DNA from: Thermodesulfobium sp. 4217-1
Lineage (GTDB): Bacteria; Thermodesulfobiota; Thermodesulfobiia; Thermodesulfobiales; Thermodesulfobiaceae
Direction of reading: 5' to 3'
Assembly: GCF_039822205.1 (NCBI RefSeq)
Contig: NZ_JBAGBW010000005.1
Span: 1-64,000 of the forward strand
Length of the DNA stretch: 64,000 bases
The position numbers and the translations under genes were made by a program. The notes below the pieces were generated by a model that ran no database searches, was not told the origin of the DNA, and saw only the letters and a list, made by a program, of their open reading frames with translations. Every line of letters starts with the position of its first letter. Position 1 is the first letter of the stretch. Positions 8,034-16,790 of the stretch are shown here, piece after piece.

Positions 8034-8936
8034 TTAGGATACAAAAGCCTTTTCAAGAGGTGGAGCAATCTGCTTTTTCCTTGACATTACGCCTGGAAGC
8101 CACAAAGAATTTCCTTCTGGCTTCTTTCCGAATGCCTTCTCTATTATCGCAGCATCTCCTGCAAAGAACAATTCTGATCCCTCTTTCATAATATCTGTGG
8201 CAGCAAATGCGACCATAGCATATCCACCAGAATTCTTTAACTCTCCTATAAACTTGACTATCTCATCTTTTCTGTTATAGGCTTCATTGATATCAAGAAT
8301 CTCTGTTTGACCGATACCGACCTTTTTTCCGCCAAAATCAAAATCTTTGTAATCTTTCTTTACAACGCTATCAATCGGCTTGCCAATGATACTGCCCTGT
8401 ACCTTCTTAATCTCTATGCCAAAAGCATTTACATCATCTATACCTGCAATTTTTGCAAGCTCCTTAGCAATCACTCTATCTTCTTCTGTTGTTGTAGGAG
8501 ACTTAAAGATAACAGTGTCAGAAAGAAGAGCGCTCAATAGAAGACCTGCTAATTTTGGCTTGCTCTTAATTTTGTCCATGTGATGCTTGGCTATAATTGT
8601 GCAAGTTGAACCAAGCGGCTCGTTTAAGATGCTAATTGGCATGTTGTTTACAAAATTAAATTTGTGATGGTCGACAATCTCAATAACCATCGATGAATCT
8701 TCTCCACAAACTCTTTGTGAAGATTCGTTGTGATCTACTAAAACAAGACTCTTTCCTTCGACATTTTCCAAAAGCTCAGGTTCAGCAAAACCAAATTTGT
8801 TTAAGACAAACTTAGTCTCATCGTTTAGCTCGCCTGCTCTCGCGCTCTTATAACCCTTTAACTCAGCGTAAACAATTGCAGAGCAAACGCTGTCGGTATC
8901 TGGTGCCTTGTGACCAATTACAAAAACATCTGACAT
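8034..8936 (-). CDS. ppaC: manganese-dependent inorganic pyrophosphatase (family II)
   Basis: The enzyme hydrolyses pyrophosphate from biosynthesis and, in sulfate reducers, from sulfate activation by ATP sulfurylase. It has the DHH-family metal motifs: G-H-K-A-P-D-T-D-S near residues 8-16, V-D-H-N-E near 69 and V-D-H-H-K near 92, and the DHHA2 end with S-R-K-K-Q near 285. At 300 residues it matches the short form of family II without CBS/DRTGG regulatory inserts, so nucleotide control is not expected. The ATG follows an AGGGGGT ribosome site. It is monocistronic, ending at a strong terminator. Confidence 0.96.
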   Translation of the reverse strand: MSDVFVIGHKAPDTDSVCSAIVYAELKGYKSARAGELNDETKFVLNKFGFAEPELLENVEGKSLVLVDHNESSQRVCGEDSSMVIEIVDHHKFNFVNNMPISILNEPLGSTCTIIAKHHMDKIKSKPKLAGLLLSALLSDTVIFKSPTTTEEDRVIAKELAKIAGIDDVNAFGIEIKKVQGSIIGKPIDSVVKKDYKDFDFGGKKVGIGQTEILDINEAYNRKDEIVKFIGELKNSGGYAMVAFAATDIMKEGSELFFAGDAAIIEKAFGKKPEGNSLWLPGVMSRKKQIAPPLEKAFVS

Positions 8937-9118
8937 TAAAAATATACCCCCTTAAGATATAATTTTGACTTATGGTTAGTATAACAAAATTTATATCTAA
9001 ATTCAACAATCACCATAATATAAAATTTAAATAGAACTAACCTTGATAGTATCATAAAAAAATAGAATTCAATCTAACAAATTCTTATATATTAAACGAA
9101 CTTCCTTATCTATAATCT

Positions 9119-9316
9119 TTACAAATTTATCTCATTAAAAATGCTTTGCAATTCATCTTCCGTGTTCTTTAATTTGCTTTTACATAAGTTGACCAGAAAT
9201 AGAGCCCTTTTTACAATCTTTGTAAGATCGTCCATTTCAATATCTTCAGATTCGATCTTTTTTAAAATAGAATTTAGCTCTTCCAACGCTTCTTTGTAGC
9301 TTATTTCTTCGCTCAT
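9119..9316 (-). CDS. xseB: exodeoxyribonuclease VII small subunit
   Basis: A 65-residue helical protein with the XseB pattern: S-Y-K-E-A-L-E-E-L-N at the start, I-V-K-R-A-L-F-L-V in the middle, and acidic residues between. Several copies wrap each large subunit to form exonuclease VII, which degrades single-stranded DNA. The start ATG overlaps the end of xseA by four bases, the usual coupled arrangement. Length is typical for the family. Confidence 0.92.
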   Translation of the reverse strand: MSEEISYKEALEELNSILKKIESEDIEMDDLTKIVKRALFLVNLCKSKLKNTEDELQSIFNEINL

Positions 9317-10689
9317 TGTTTTTTTACCTTCCTTTCAACTACGCTATAAATATCAAAATTTAGCAAATGAGTAACAATTGTAGCCCCAACAGGAACATCT
9401 TCAAAATTTTTAATACTTTTCCCATTATAGTTTGTGATAGAAAATCCCTTTTTAAGAATTTCATCAGGATCTTGCAGCATTATTTCTTTCTCAATTTTCT
9501 CGATTATACTTGAATTTTTCTGTAAAGTGTTCCAGGCTATATTCTTAACATTGTATTCGATTTTATCAAAATAAGAATGCTCGGTCTTTAACTTATCCTT
9601 AAAAATTGAAAAAATATTAAAGCATATTTTATCTGTGCTTCTCTTTTCTTGATTAAGTCTATTAAGAAGCTCAGGAAAAATTCTATTTCCGATGGCATTA
9701 ATATCAGATCTTGATTCCTTTAAGCTTTCAAGACAGCCTTCTTTAACCTTAGAAGCTATTCTTTCTATCATCTTTAGTTCACTATCGATCTTTTCAGAAC
9801 TCACCCTTGAAATGCTATGTAAAACATTTTTAATCTCATTTTCAAAGTCATCGACTTTATTTATCAAAAAATGTGCTACAGCAGTGGGAGTTTTAAAACT
9901 TTCATAAGCTACATAATCTAAAACAGTCTTATCTCTGTCATGCCCTATGCCTACAAGTGCAGGAATTGTAAGTTGTGATATCTTTTTAGCTAAGTTGTAA
10001 TTGTTAAAACAATCAAGCTCGCCTACCGATCCGCCGCCCCTTACAATAACCACAACTTCAAAACCCTCATCCTCAATTATGGCATCCAGAGACTTTAAGA
10101 TTGAATTTTCTACATCCTTTCCTTGCATAACGGAAGGGAAAAGTTTCACATTGAAAAAGTAACTCTTTTCGTTATTTATGAGATGATTAACAAAGTCCTC
10201 ATATCCAGCAGCAGTTTTAGAGGTTATTAAAGCAATTTTTTGCGGAACAAGCGGAAAAGCGCAATTCTTGTTTAATTCCAGGGCGCCTTCTTTCTCAAGC
10301 CTATCAATAATTTGATTTTTCTTTAGTTGCATCTCTCCAATCGTATAAGAAGGATCTATATTTAAAATATTTAAAGTCACTCCGTAGGAAGGATGATATG
10401 AAAGCCTTATTTTTGCGAGGATCTTCATCCCAACTGATAATTTTTCTCCTAATATAGTCTCAAAGACTCCTAATATAAATTTTTTATCGCTCCATATTAC
10501 AGCTTTGTTTTTAGCAATTATCTCTTCATCTTTCTTTTCAATTAGCTCAATATTTACATAACCAGCTGCATTATAGGTAATCCTTGATACCTCAGCTATC
10601 AAAAAAACCTCATCATCAAAATTATTTTTGATAACCTTCTGTATTAATAAATTAAATTCGTATAAAGTTAAAAACTCTTTGCTGTTCAT
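9313..10689 (-). CDS. xseA: exodeoxyribonuclease VII large subunit
   Basis: The catalytic subunit of exonuclease VII (458 residues). Residues 1-100 are an OB-fold DNA-binding domain ending near V-T-L-N-I-L-N-I-D-P. The catalytic domain has the family motifs K-I-A-L-I-T-S near 150, V-V-I-V-R-G-G-G-S near 210, L-D-C-F-N-N-Y-N and P-A-L-V-G-I-G-H-D-R-D-K-T near 248. A long coiled coil follows (about 285-400) where XseB binds. It starts at ATG 10689 and is divergent from pckA, with only about 90 bases between. The enzyme trims single strands in repair and mismatch correction. Confidence 0.95.
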   Translation of the reverse strand: MNSKEFLTLYEFNLLIQKVIKNNFDDEVFLIAEVSRITYNAAGYVNIELIEKKDEEIIAKNKAVIWSDKKFILGVFETILGEKLSVGMKILAKIRLSYHPSYGVTLNILNIDPSYTIGEMQLKKNQIIDRLEKEGALELNKNCAFPLVPQKIALITSKTAAGYEDFVNHLINNEKSYFFNVKLFPSVMQGKDVENSILKSLDAIIEDEGFEVVVIVRGGGSVGELDCFNNYNLAKKISQLTIPALVGIGHDRDKTVLDYVAYESFKTPTAVAHFLINKVDDFENEIKNVLHSISRVSSEKIDSELKMIERIASKVKEGCLESLKESRSDINAIGNRIFPELLNRLNQEKRSTDKICFNIFSIFKDKLKTEHSYFDKIEYNVKNIAWNTLQKNSSIIEKIEKEIMLQDPDEILKKGFSITNYNGKSIKNFEDVPVGATIVTHLLNFDIYSVVERKVKKQ

Positions 10690-10728
10690 TAAAAAAACCT
10701 CACTATTTTTTTTATAATTCTATAACAT

Positions 10729-10757
10729 TTGTGCTAAAATTAAGTCGTTTATATAAA
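10729..10757 (+). promoter_or_regulatory. putative sigma-70 promoter of pckA
   Basis: TTGTGC (10729-10734) and TATAAA (10752-10757) are separated by 17 bases and lie just ahead of the GGGGTG ribosome site at 10764. The leader would be very short. This is a pattern match only; a second TATAAT at 10713-10718 could serve either direction. Confidence 0.4.
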
Positions 10758-10775
10758 CCATTGCGGGGTGACAAA

Positions 10776-12296
10776 TTGAAAACTATGTCAAATTTTATTC
10801 CAAAAAACGTTAAAAGGTTAAGTAAAAACCTAAACGTGCCAGAGTTAGTCGAGATAGCCATAAAGAATGGTGAGGGAGCTTTGACGAGTGATGGTTCGCT
10901 TTGTGTGAGAACTGGAAAATTTACAGGCAGATCACCAAACGATAGATTTATAGTTTACGATGAAATTTCAAAAAATACTGTCGATTGGGGAAAGGTAAAC
11001 CTTCCCATACCAGAAGAGAATTACAAAATTATTAAATCAAAAATCTATGCATATATGCAAAACAAAGAAATATTCGAATTTAGCGGTTGCGTAGGAGCAG
11101 ACCCAGATTATCAGGTTAATGTCAATGTCTTTTGCGAATATGCCTTTTCCGCTCTTTTTTCAAAATTTTTGTTCATAAACAATGAAAGCAAGATGAACAA
11201 GGATAACTTCAAGATGTATGTATTGCCTGGATTTTCAGTCGATCCAGAAACTGACAAAACTAATTCTGACGCAGCAATAATACTAAATTTAAAAGAAAAG
11301 ACGATCATAATATCAGGCAGTATGTACTGTGGAGAAATAAAAAAAGCAATTTTTACCTGCATGAACTACTTTCTCCCCGAAAAAGATGTATTGCCAATGC
11401 ATTGTAGCGCAAATATAGGTAAAAATAACGATGTAGCCCTATTTTTCGGCCTTTCGGGAACTGGAAAAACCACCCTTTCAAACGATCCTGAAAGAAAATT
11501 GATTGGAGACGACGAACATGGCTGGTCTGATAACGGCATCTTCAACTTTGAGGGAGGATGCTATGCAAAGTGTATAAATCTATCCAGCGAGAACGAACCT
11601 ATCATCTATAATTCAATTAAATTTGGCAGCCTACTGGAAAATGTCATACTTGACAAAGACAGATTGCCAGACTACACGGATTCTACAATAACAGAAAATA
11701 CAAGGGCAGCGTATCCAATGGAAGCAGTTAGCATTGCAAACGATAAGCTATACGGTCCTCATCCAAATTGCATTGTCTTTCTAACTGCAGATGCATTTGG
11801 CGTCATGCCACCTGTCGCAAAGCTAAATCCTGAAACTGCAAGAGACTTTTTTCTTTGTGGATATACTAGCAAATTGGCTGGAACAGAAAGAGGGATAATA
11901 GAGCCTCAAGCAACTTTTTCTTCGTGTTTTGGAGCACCATTTATGCCAAGAAGGCCAATCGAATATGCCAGTTTATTAGAAGAAAAGATAAAAAAACACA
12001 ATGTAAGAATATATCTTTTAAACACTGGTTGGATATCAGGACCATTTGGCATTGGCAAAAGAATTGATATAAAAGCCACAAGGATAATTGTAAAACATAT
12101 AATTGATGGCACAATTGAAAATTCAAAATTCGTAAAAGACAAATATTTCGGTCTTACCATACCCGAATACCTCGAAGGTGTCCCATCAGAAATTCTAAAT
12201 CCTATAAATTGCTGGGAAAACAAAGACGAGTATATCCAAAAAGCCAACGACCTTTCAAAAAAAATTGAACATCAGATCAAAAAGCACAAAGAATAG
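10776..12296 (+). CDS. pckA: phosphoenolpyruvate carboxykinase (ATP)
   Basis: PckA converts oxaloacetate and ATP to phosphoenolpyruvate, CO2 and ADP. The phosphate-binding loop G-L-S-G-T-G-K-T-T-L-S is near residue 228, followed by G-D-D-E-H-G-W-S-D with the metal-binding aspartate, and F-E-G-G-C-Y-A-K. The N-terminal substrate site R-T-G-K-F-T-G-R-S-P-N-D-R is present. I start at TTG 10776, six bases after GGGGTG; ATG 10785 is the alternative, and earlier in-frame codons lie inside the promoter region. In an autotroph or acetate user this enzyme links C4 acids to sugar synthesis. Its last 32 bases overlap the prepilin-like gene. Confidence 0.95.
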   Translation: MKTMSNFIPKNVKRLSKNLNVPELVEIAIKNGEGALTSDGSLCVRTGKFTGRSPNDRFIVYDEISKNTVDWGKVNLPIPEENYKIIKSKIYAYMQNKEIFEFSGCVGADPDYQVNVNVFCEYAFSALFSKFLFINNESKMNKDNFKMYVLPGFSVDPETDKTNSDAAIILNLKEKTIIISGSMYCGEIKKAIFTCMNYFLPEKDVLPMHCSANIGKNNDVALFFGLSGTGKTTLSNDPERKLIGDDEHGWSDNGIFNFEGGCYAKCINLSSENEPIIYNSIKFGSLLENVILDKDRLPDYTDSTITENTRAAYPMEAVSIANDKLYGPHPNCIVFLTADAFGVMPPVAKLNPETARDFFLCGYTSKLAGTERGIIEPQATFSSCFGAPFMPRRPIEYASLLEEKIKKHNVRIYLLNTGWISGPFGIGKRIDIKATRIIVKHIIDGTIENSKFVKDKYFGLTIPEYLEGVPSEILNPINCWENKDEYIQKANDLSKKIEHQIKKHKE

Positions 12297-12744
12297 TAAC
12301 GGCATAACCTTTTTTGAAATCATAATAACCATTGCCATATCTTCGATTTTCTTGTTTACAATAGCTCCTGCTTTTATGGAAAATATTATATTAAATTGGA
12401 AATTAGAAAATCAGGCAAACTTGATCGCCCAAAACCTCAGAATTTTAAGAAACTCAGCATTTAATGGGCAAACCAGAAATTCAATACTTTTCAATATTGG
12501 TCAAAACGCATACTATATCATCTCAGAAAATGGCAAAACCTACTCAAGATTTGATCTCCCAGATCAAATAACATTTAAGAACGCCTATTGCGGCATTTCA
12601 CAAAATTGCAGCTTTAGCATTCATGGAGCCCCAAATGAGGGTGGTGGAAAAATTTCACTTTTATGCAAAAAGATTAATAAAGAAATAGATATTGTTATCT
12701 CCACCGCTACAGGAAGAATATGGATCAATAAAAACGTTAATTAA
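12265..12744 (+). CDS. type IV prepilin / pseudopilin-like protein
   Basis: Residues 12-36 match a prepilin leader: a hydrophilic leader ending in glycine, then I-T-F-F-E-I-I-I-T-I-A-I and a hydrophobic helix, with the conserved glutamate at position +5 of the mature protein. The rest resembles GspH/FimT minor pseudopilins, with two cysteines about six residues apart (A-Y-C-G-I-S-Q-N-C) likely forming a disulfide. The only good start is TTG 12265, inside the pckA end, so expression probably depends on translational coupling. No other pilus or secretion gene lies nearby. It converges on the LptC-like gene with an eight-base overlap. Confidence 0.8.
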   Translation: MNIRSKSTKNSNGITFFEIIITIAISSIFLFTIAPAFMENIILNWKLENQANLIAQNLRILRNSAFNGQTRNSILFNIGQNAYYIISENGKTYSRFDLPDQITFKNAYCGISQNCSFSIHGAPNEGGGKISLLCKKINKEIDIVISTATGRIWINKNVN

Positions 12745-13324
12745 GCTCTATTGATATGGAAGGCAGCCACATAATAGGTATTTTCCAGATGTGAATTACC
12801 GAGTTATCAGATGATAGCTGCTTCGTATCTATGTTGTATGAAATTTTATCAGCAGTAAAGGGGCTTCCAAGTGCTACCCCATTTATATTTTGTAAATTCA
12901 AAGTAAGTCCTGCTGAAGTTCCTTCAAGACTAGCATCTTTCCCGGAAAAAAAGAAATCTCTGCCCTCTACAAGAACTTCACCTTTAGCAATACCTGTTTT
13001 CTCAAAAGGGTTGTATTCAACTTCTTTTGCATATAAATTAAAATCCTTTTCGCTAATGTGAACGTTTTTATCTAAAAGAACGCTTGTCTTTTTTAAAGAA
13101 AGCAAATCGCTTAAATTTATTTTCCCTAATCCCCCGCCCCCACTTTCAATCTTCATTCCGTTAACGCTAAAATCAAAGTTATTCTTTGGAGTTAGCCTTG
13201 CTTTCTCCAATTCAAAAGAATGCCTCTTATTGGAAACTTCAGCATTATTGGCATAAAAAACGCCAATAAATGCTGCAAAAAAAAGCGCTAATATGAGGAT
13301 AAAGTTTTTGTTTAAAATCCACAA
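12737..13324 (-). CDS. LptC-like protein (LPS export, periplasmic anchor)
   Basis: A single membrane helix at about residues 7-26 is followed by a periplasmic part of beta-strand character. The section N-L-Y-A-K-E-V-E-Y-N and G-I-A-K-G-E-V-L-V-E-G matches the LptC/OstA repeat that holds lipid A chains on their way to the outer membrane. Length (195) fits LptC. The start is TTG 13324, inside the end of the FmdB gene and about ten bases after a GGAGGAG. LptC presence implies an outer membrane with lipopolysaccharide. The other Lpt genes are not in this window, so the assignment rests on topology and weak motif similarity. Confidence 0.6.
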   Translation of the reverse strand: MWILNKNFILILALFFAAFIGVFYANNAEVSNKRHSFELEKARLTPKNNFDFSVNGMKIESGGGGLGKINLSDLLSLKKTSVLLDKNVHISEKDFNLYAKEVEYNPFEKTGIAKGEVLVEGRDFFFSGKDASLEGTSAGLTLNLQNINGVALGSPFTADKISYNIDTKQLSSDNSVIHIWKIPIMWLPSISIELN

Positions 13325-13566
13325 GAGCTACAATCTCCTCCAGAGCATCCTGCACAAGAAGAGGAGGATGTAGATGATTCAATGTCAATTAAACTATCAG
13401 CGCTGTTAGATGATTTCTGTCTCGAAACCATCGGCTTTGATATGACTCTTTTTATGTCAGATGAACCACACTTTGGGCAGTTTGCTTCATCATCTTTTTT
13501 GTCAACACTCCTTAATAGAGTAAACAAGTTTTTACAATCGTTACACTTATATTCATAAAAAGGCAT
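13312..13566 (-). CDS. FmdB-family zinc ribbon protein
   Basis: A small zinc-ribbon protein that opens with M-P-F-Y-E-Y-K-C and carries two pairs of cysteines (C-N-D-C and C-P-K-C) about 20 residues apart, the mark of the FmdB/YfgJ regulatory-protein family. The tail is Ser-rich and ends in a second Cys cluster, S-S-C-A-G-C-S-G-G-D-C-S-S-C-G-F, which is common in this family and may bind metal. The function of these proteins is not established; a regulatory or metal-handling role has been suggested. The ribosome site GGAGG is clear. Confidence 0.88.
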   Translation of the reverse strand: MPFYEYKCNDCKNLFTLLRSVDKKDDEANCPKCGSSDIKRVISKPMVSRQKSSNSADSLIDIESSTSSSSCAGCSGGDCSSCGF

Positions 13567-13581
13567 TGTTAGAACCTCCTA

Positions 13582-14427
13582 TTAAAATTTTTTATAAAAT
13601 TTGTTTCTTTCAACATCGAAAAACGAATTGTCAAATAGATCGACTGGACCAAAAAGCTTGCCATCTTGAATACTAAAGCCTACAGCCAATGATTTTGGAA
13701 AAGCCAAAAAATTTGAAGAGTCATAAAGGGTTGAGGGCAAAACTTTGTAAGTCAAGCCTTTTAAAATGTAATTTAAATTATAAAAGGGCTCTGAGACTCT
13801 CCACAGTGAAGCGGTATAACCTTCTATAGAGGCCATCATAAATTCATCTTTACAATCCTTGATAGATTCAATATAAAAGTCGGATTTCGATTTTTTTATG
13901 TCCTTAATAATTTTAAAAACATCCTTAAATTGGACATAGGATTTATGATGCCCCTTAAGACTCAAGTTGATGTTATAAAGTTTAGAAAGCTCAGTTTTAA
14001 AAAGATCGATATTAGAAAAGGGCTCCATAAACATTTTTAGAATATTAAAATTGTAATGCAAAACATTCTGGTTAAGAGATATAAAGATCAATATAGATTC
14101 GTGTTTTCTCTCAGAAAAGTAGATATTTTTAAAATGTTTTAGTCCAGATATATCGCGAGCAAAATTGTATTCACATTTTTTCAGATTATCCATTGCATTG
14201 TGAATAATTTGATCGATGTCGTCAGCGCCTTTAAGACTTTCAGAATTTGAGGAAATAAGCAAAAGTATAGTATTTGAAATTGCCAAAAGATTATAGTCGA
14301 GAATCTCATTATTCCTTACAAGTTCTGATAAAAAGCACTCAAGTCTTTCAATCACAGCAGGGTGTACGCTTGCGTTATCGACATAACCTGAGACTTCAAA
14401 TTTAGTTAGATCCAATCTAATTTTCAT
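13582..14427 (-). CDS. degenerate fructose-1,6-bisphosphate aldolase/phosphatase homologue
   Basis: The N-terminus follows the pattern of class V FBP aldolase/phosphatase (K-x-D-V-G-G-x-x-G-H-x-x-V-H-P becomes K-F-E-V-S-G-Y-V-D-N-A-S-V-H-P). Further matches are I-L-D-Y, N-I-L-K-M-F-M-E-P-F, and near the end A-V-G-F-S-I-Q-D-G-K-L-F-G-P-V-D-L-F-D. At 281 residues it is about 90-120 shorter than the true enzyme. Key metal and Schiff-base residues are gone: the H-V-G-D-D loop reads A-I-S-N-T, and F-M-A-D-K reads F-I-S-L-N. I infer a non-catalytic pseudoenzyme. Alignment is from memory of the family and needs a profile search. Confidence 0.65.
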   Translation of the reverse strand: MKIRLDLTKFEVSGYVDNASVHPAVIERLECFLSELVRNNEILDYNLLAISNTILLLISSNSESLKGADDIDQIIHNAMDNLKKCEYNFARDISGLKHFKNIYFSERKHESILIFISLNQNVLHYNFNILKMFMEPFSNIDLFKTELSKLYNINLSLKGHHKSYVQFKDVFKIIKDIKKSKSDFYIESIKDCKDEFMMASIEGYTASLWRVSEPFYNLNYILKGLTYKVLPSTLYDSSNFLAFPKSLAVGFSIQDGKLFGPVDLFDNSFFDVERNKFYKKF

Positions 14428-14474
14428 AACAAATCCTGCAAAAAATAGTTATTATGATCGTCTTCAATATAATA

Positions 14475-15812
14475 CTATTTTGCCACATTATATCTAGTTA
14501 TACCAGCAGGACCGCCAACCCATAGGGTATTTTCATACACCGCAAGTGCCCTAATATCGTTATCCAATAGTCCGTCAGCCTTCGTAATTTTCCCAAAATC
14601 ACCAGTTGCCTCATTGTAAGTCAATATTCCCTTTGGGCTCATCATATACACTTTGCCATCCTGGTATGAGAAACCTACAATAGAATCTGAATAAATCTTT
14701 GGAACGTAATAATCTTTAAACTTATTGCCCTTCCTGGTATATTGGACAACTCCATAGCCAGTTACAAGAGATGATTGGTCTTGAAAAACGCTAAACCATG
14801 CGCCGTCATCAGTTACAATACCATTTTCGATCCACGGGTAAGACGTGATACCAGGCGGATAGTCAGCAGGCAAATAATTTATCCACTTACCAGATTTTTT
14901 GTCAAAAATATTGATAGCAGACGATATATTTAGTCCCAACATATTTGCTTCTCTTGAAATAGCATAGATCTTATCCTTGTCACCCAAAATCAAAGTAAAT
15001 GCGCCCATTATTATATGATCTTTTTCAGAATATATAGTAATTTTATTTGTCTTAAGATCCATCTTGTACAGACCCTTTTCTGTCCCGACCCAAAGATCAT
15101 TGGAATCCCTATAAATGCTCATCACAGAGCTAAAAGCATGAAAGCTCTTCTCAGGGAAGGAAGCTACAAGTTTTGGCTCTCTAAGATTCCAGAGTTCAAT
15201 TCCATTTTTGCCACCAAGCCAAAAATTAGAATCTCCTTGATAATAAACGGTACTATAATCAAATTTAGAGTTTATACCTACCCACTTATTATCCTTTAAG
15301 TACATAATTTTTCTATCGTTATCACCCTTTTTGAAAAGAGCATAGACGTTGTTATTATCAAAATAAAACTTTTCTACTTCATATCCCAAAGGATAACCAT
15401 CGTTGTAAGGCACAACCTTGGATGCAGATTGGATCAAAAAAATGCCAAAACTCGTAGCAGCCCATACGTCTTTTTCATTTTGAACGCCAAGAGCCTTAAT
15501 ATCTTTTAATTTATCAAAAGTAATAACAGATCCAGGGGCCTGTTTCGTAAGAGAGACGAAATAGCCTATAACCCAACCCTCTGAATTGTCCTGAAATTTA
15601 ACCTTATACCAATCTGCCTGTTTTTCAACAGACTGAATTGGCGTAGTTTGATTAATTATTTTTATAATTTTGTAACTCGTGCTAGGACCCTCTCTCACAG
15701 GTATATTATTCCCTACAAGATTACCATCAGGGGTAAAGGCAGCAGCATATGCAGTGGAGAACAAAAGTCCCCAGAAAGCAATAAATAAAAGAACCCTCTT
15801 AAAATTATTCAT
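14475..15812 (-). CDS. exported SH3b plus beta-propeller sensor-like protein
   Basis: A Sec signal peptide (residues 1-24, ending A-Y-A-A-A) leads into a bacterial SH3 domain at about 28-90, with V-R-E-G-P-S-T-S-Y-K-I-I and D-W-Y-K-V-K-F-Q-D. The remaining 350 residues show repeated W-V/A-G/A-T and L-W-V-G-T-E-K-G-L-Y type blades, the pattern of a two-component-regulator-type propeller, ending in L-W-V-G-G-P-A-G-I-T-R-Y. SH3b domains often bind the cell wall. No kinase or transmitter follows, so it is a stand-alone periplasmic or wall-associated protein. Its ligand cannot be read from sequence. Confidence 0.75.
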   Translation of the reverse strand: MNNFKRVLLFIAFWGLLFSTAYAAAFTPDGNLVGNNIPVREGPSTSYKIIKIINQTTPIQSVEKQADWYKVKFQDNSEGWVIGYFVSLTKQAPGSVITFDKLKDIKALGVQNEKDVWAATSFGIFLIQSASKVVPYNDGYPLGYEVEKFYFDNNNVYALFKKGDNDRKIMYLKDNKWVGINSKFDYSTVYYQGDSNFWLGGKNGIELWNLREPKLVASFPEKSFHAFSSVMSIYRDSNDLWVGTEKGLYKMDLKTNKITIYSEKDHIIMGAFTLILGDKDKIYAISREANMLGLNISSAINIFDKKSGKWINYLPADYPPGITSYPWIENGIVTDDGAWFSVFQDQSSLVTGYGVVQYTRKGNKFKDYYVPKIYSDSIVGFSYQDGKVYMMSPKGILTYNEATGDFGKITKADGLLDNDIRALAVYENTLWVGGPAGITRYNVAK

Positions 15813-15815
15813 TTC

Positions 15816-16724
15816 TCATCCTTTCTTATTGCGTATTTCGTGTATAATCTCCAGAGCAGCGATAGCACCCTCTCCAACAGCAGTAGAAACCTGATATGGT
15901 TCTCCTGTGCAATCTCCTGCGGCATATATCCCTGGAATATTGGTCCTCATCGATTTATCAACTATAACAGCTTTTGACTTTTCGTTGATCTCAATGCCTA
16001 AAAACCTGGCTATATCAAGAGAGCCCATATTTCCCAAAGCAAAGAAAACCCCATCAGTAGCTATAATTTCATTGTTATCCATTAAAACACCGCTAACTTT
16101 TTCACTATCGCCAACTATCTCAAGGGCTTTGCCCGTAACTAGATCGGCATTGTTTAGTTTTAGCTTACTTAAAAAGTTCTCAGACATGTCAAACTTTTTT
16201 TCATGAGAAACTACTGTTATTTTTGATGCAAAGGGTACAAGATCAAGAGCCTCTTTAGCAGCCAGATCTTTATTACCTATCACGACCACAGGTCTGTCTT
16301 TATAAAAAAACCCATCACAAGTGCTGCAATATGAAACTCCCTTACCAATGTACTCTACTTCATTTTTAACACCAGAAGGCTTAACGCTCAAACCTAAAGC
16401 TAAGATTAGAAAATCAGCTTCGTAGCGATTTTCTTTACTGGTTTCCACATAAAAGCCACCATTTTCAGAATAATTGGAAGCAATTACTTCCTCTTCTGCT
16501 ATAACGGCTCCAAATTTTTTTGCTTGCGCAACCGATCTTTCTTTAAATTCTTTTCCAGAAATACCATCTGGAAAGCCAAGGTAATTCTCAATGTTATGTG
16601 CCCAAGACGCCCTGGAACCATCAGGCAAGCCTAAGACTAAGGTCGAAATATTTGCCCTCGCCATATAGACCGCAGCCGACAAGCCGGCAGGACCAGCCCC
16701 TAAAATAATCACATTATATTTCAA
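15816..16724 (-). CDS. thioredoxin reductase-like FAD-dependent oxidoreductase
   Basis: The protein has the two Rossmann modules of low-molecular-weight thioredoxin reductases: FAD loop G-A-G-P-A-G at residues 9-14, the redox pair C-S-T-C-D-G near 133-138, and the terminal G-I-Y-A-A-G-D-C-T-G FAD motif near 270. The NAD(P)H loop is unusual: where G-G-G-x-S/A-A is expected, it reads V-V-I-G-N-K-D-L-A, lacking the second glycine-rich step, so the cofactor may not be NADPH. Length (302) is normal. No thioredoxin gene is adjacent. It may instead take electrons from ferredoxin, as shown for some anaerobe homologues, but this is inference. Confidence 0.85.
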   Translation of the reverse strand: MKYNVIILGAGPAGLSAAVYMARANISTLVLGLPDGSRASWAHNIENYLGFPDGISGKEFKERSVAQAKKFGAVIAEEEVIASNYSENGGFYVETSKENRYEADFLILALGLSVKPSGVKNEVEYIGKGVSYCSTCDGFFYKDRPVVVIGNKDLAAKEALDLVPFASKITVVSHEKKFDMSENFLSKLKLNNADLVTGKALEIVGDSEKVSGVLMDNNEIIATDGVFFALGNMGSLDIARFLGIEINEKSKAVIVDKSMRTNIPGIYAAGDCTGEPYQVSTAVGEGAIAALEIIHEIRNKKG

Positions 16725-16790
16725 TTTTCAAACCTCCAAAAAATGACTAAATTATTATAAACCATTGTTGCATACAATAGAATTAGAAAG

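Noticed and set aside
10731-10775. An upstream start for pckA at 10731
   Set aside because: The extra 15 residues would be coded by the promoter and ribosome-site region and have no conservation pattern; TTG 10776 follows GGGGTG directly.
12265-13324. A type II secretion or pilus operon at the prepilin gene
   Set aside because: Only one prepilin-like gene is present; neighbours are pckA and a convergent LptC-like gene.
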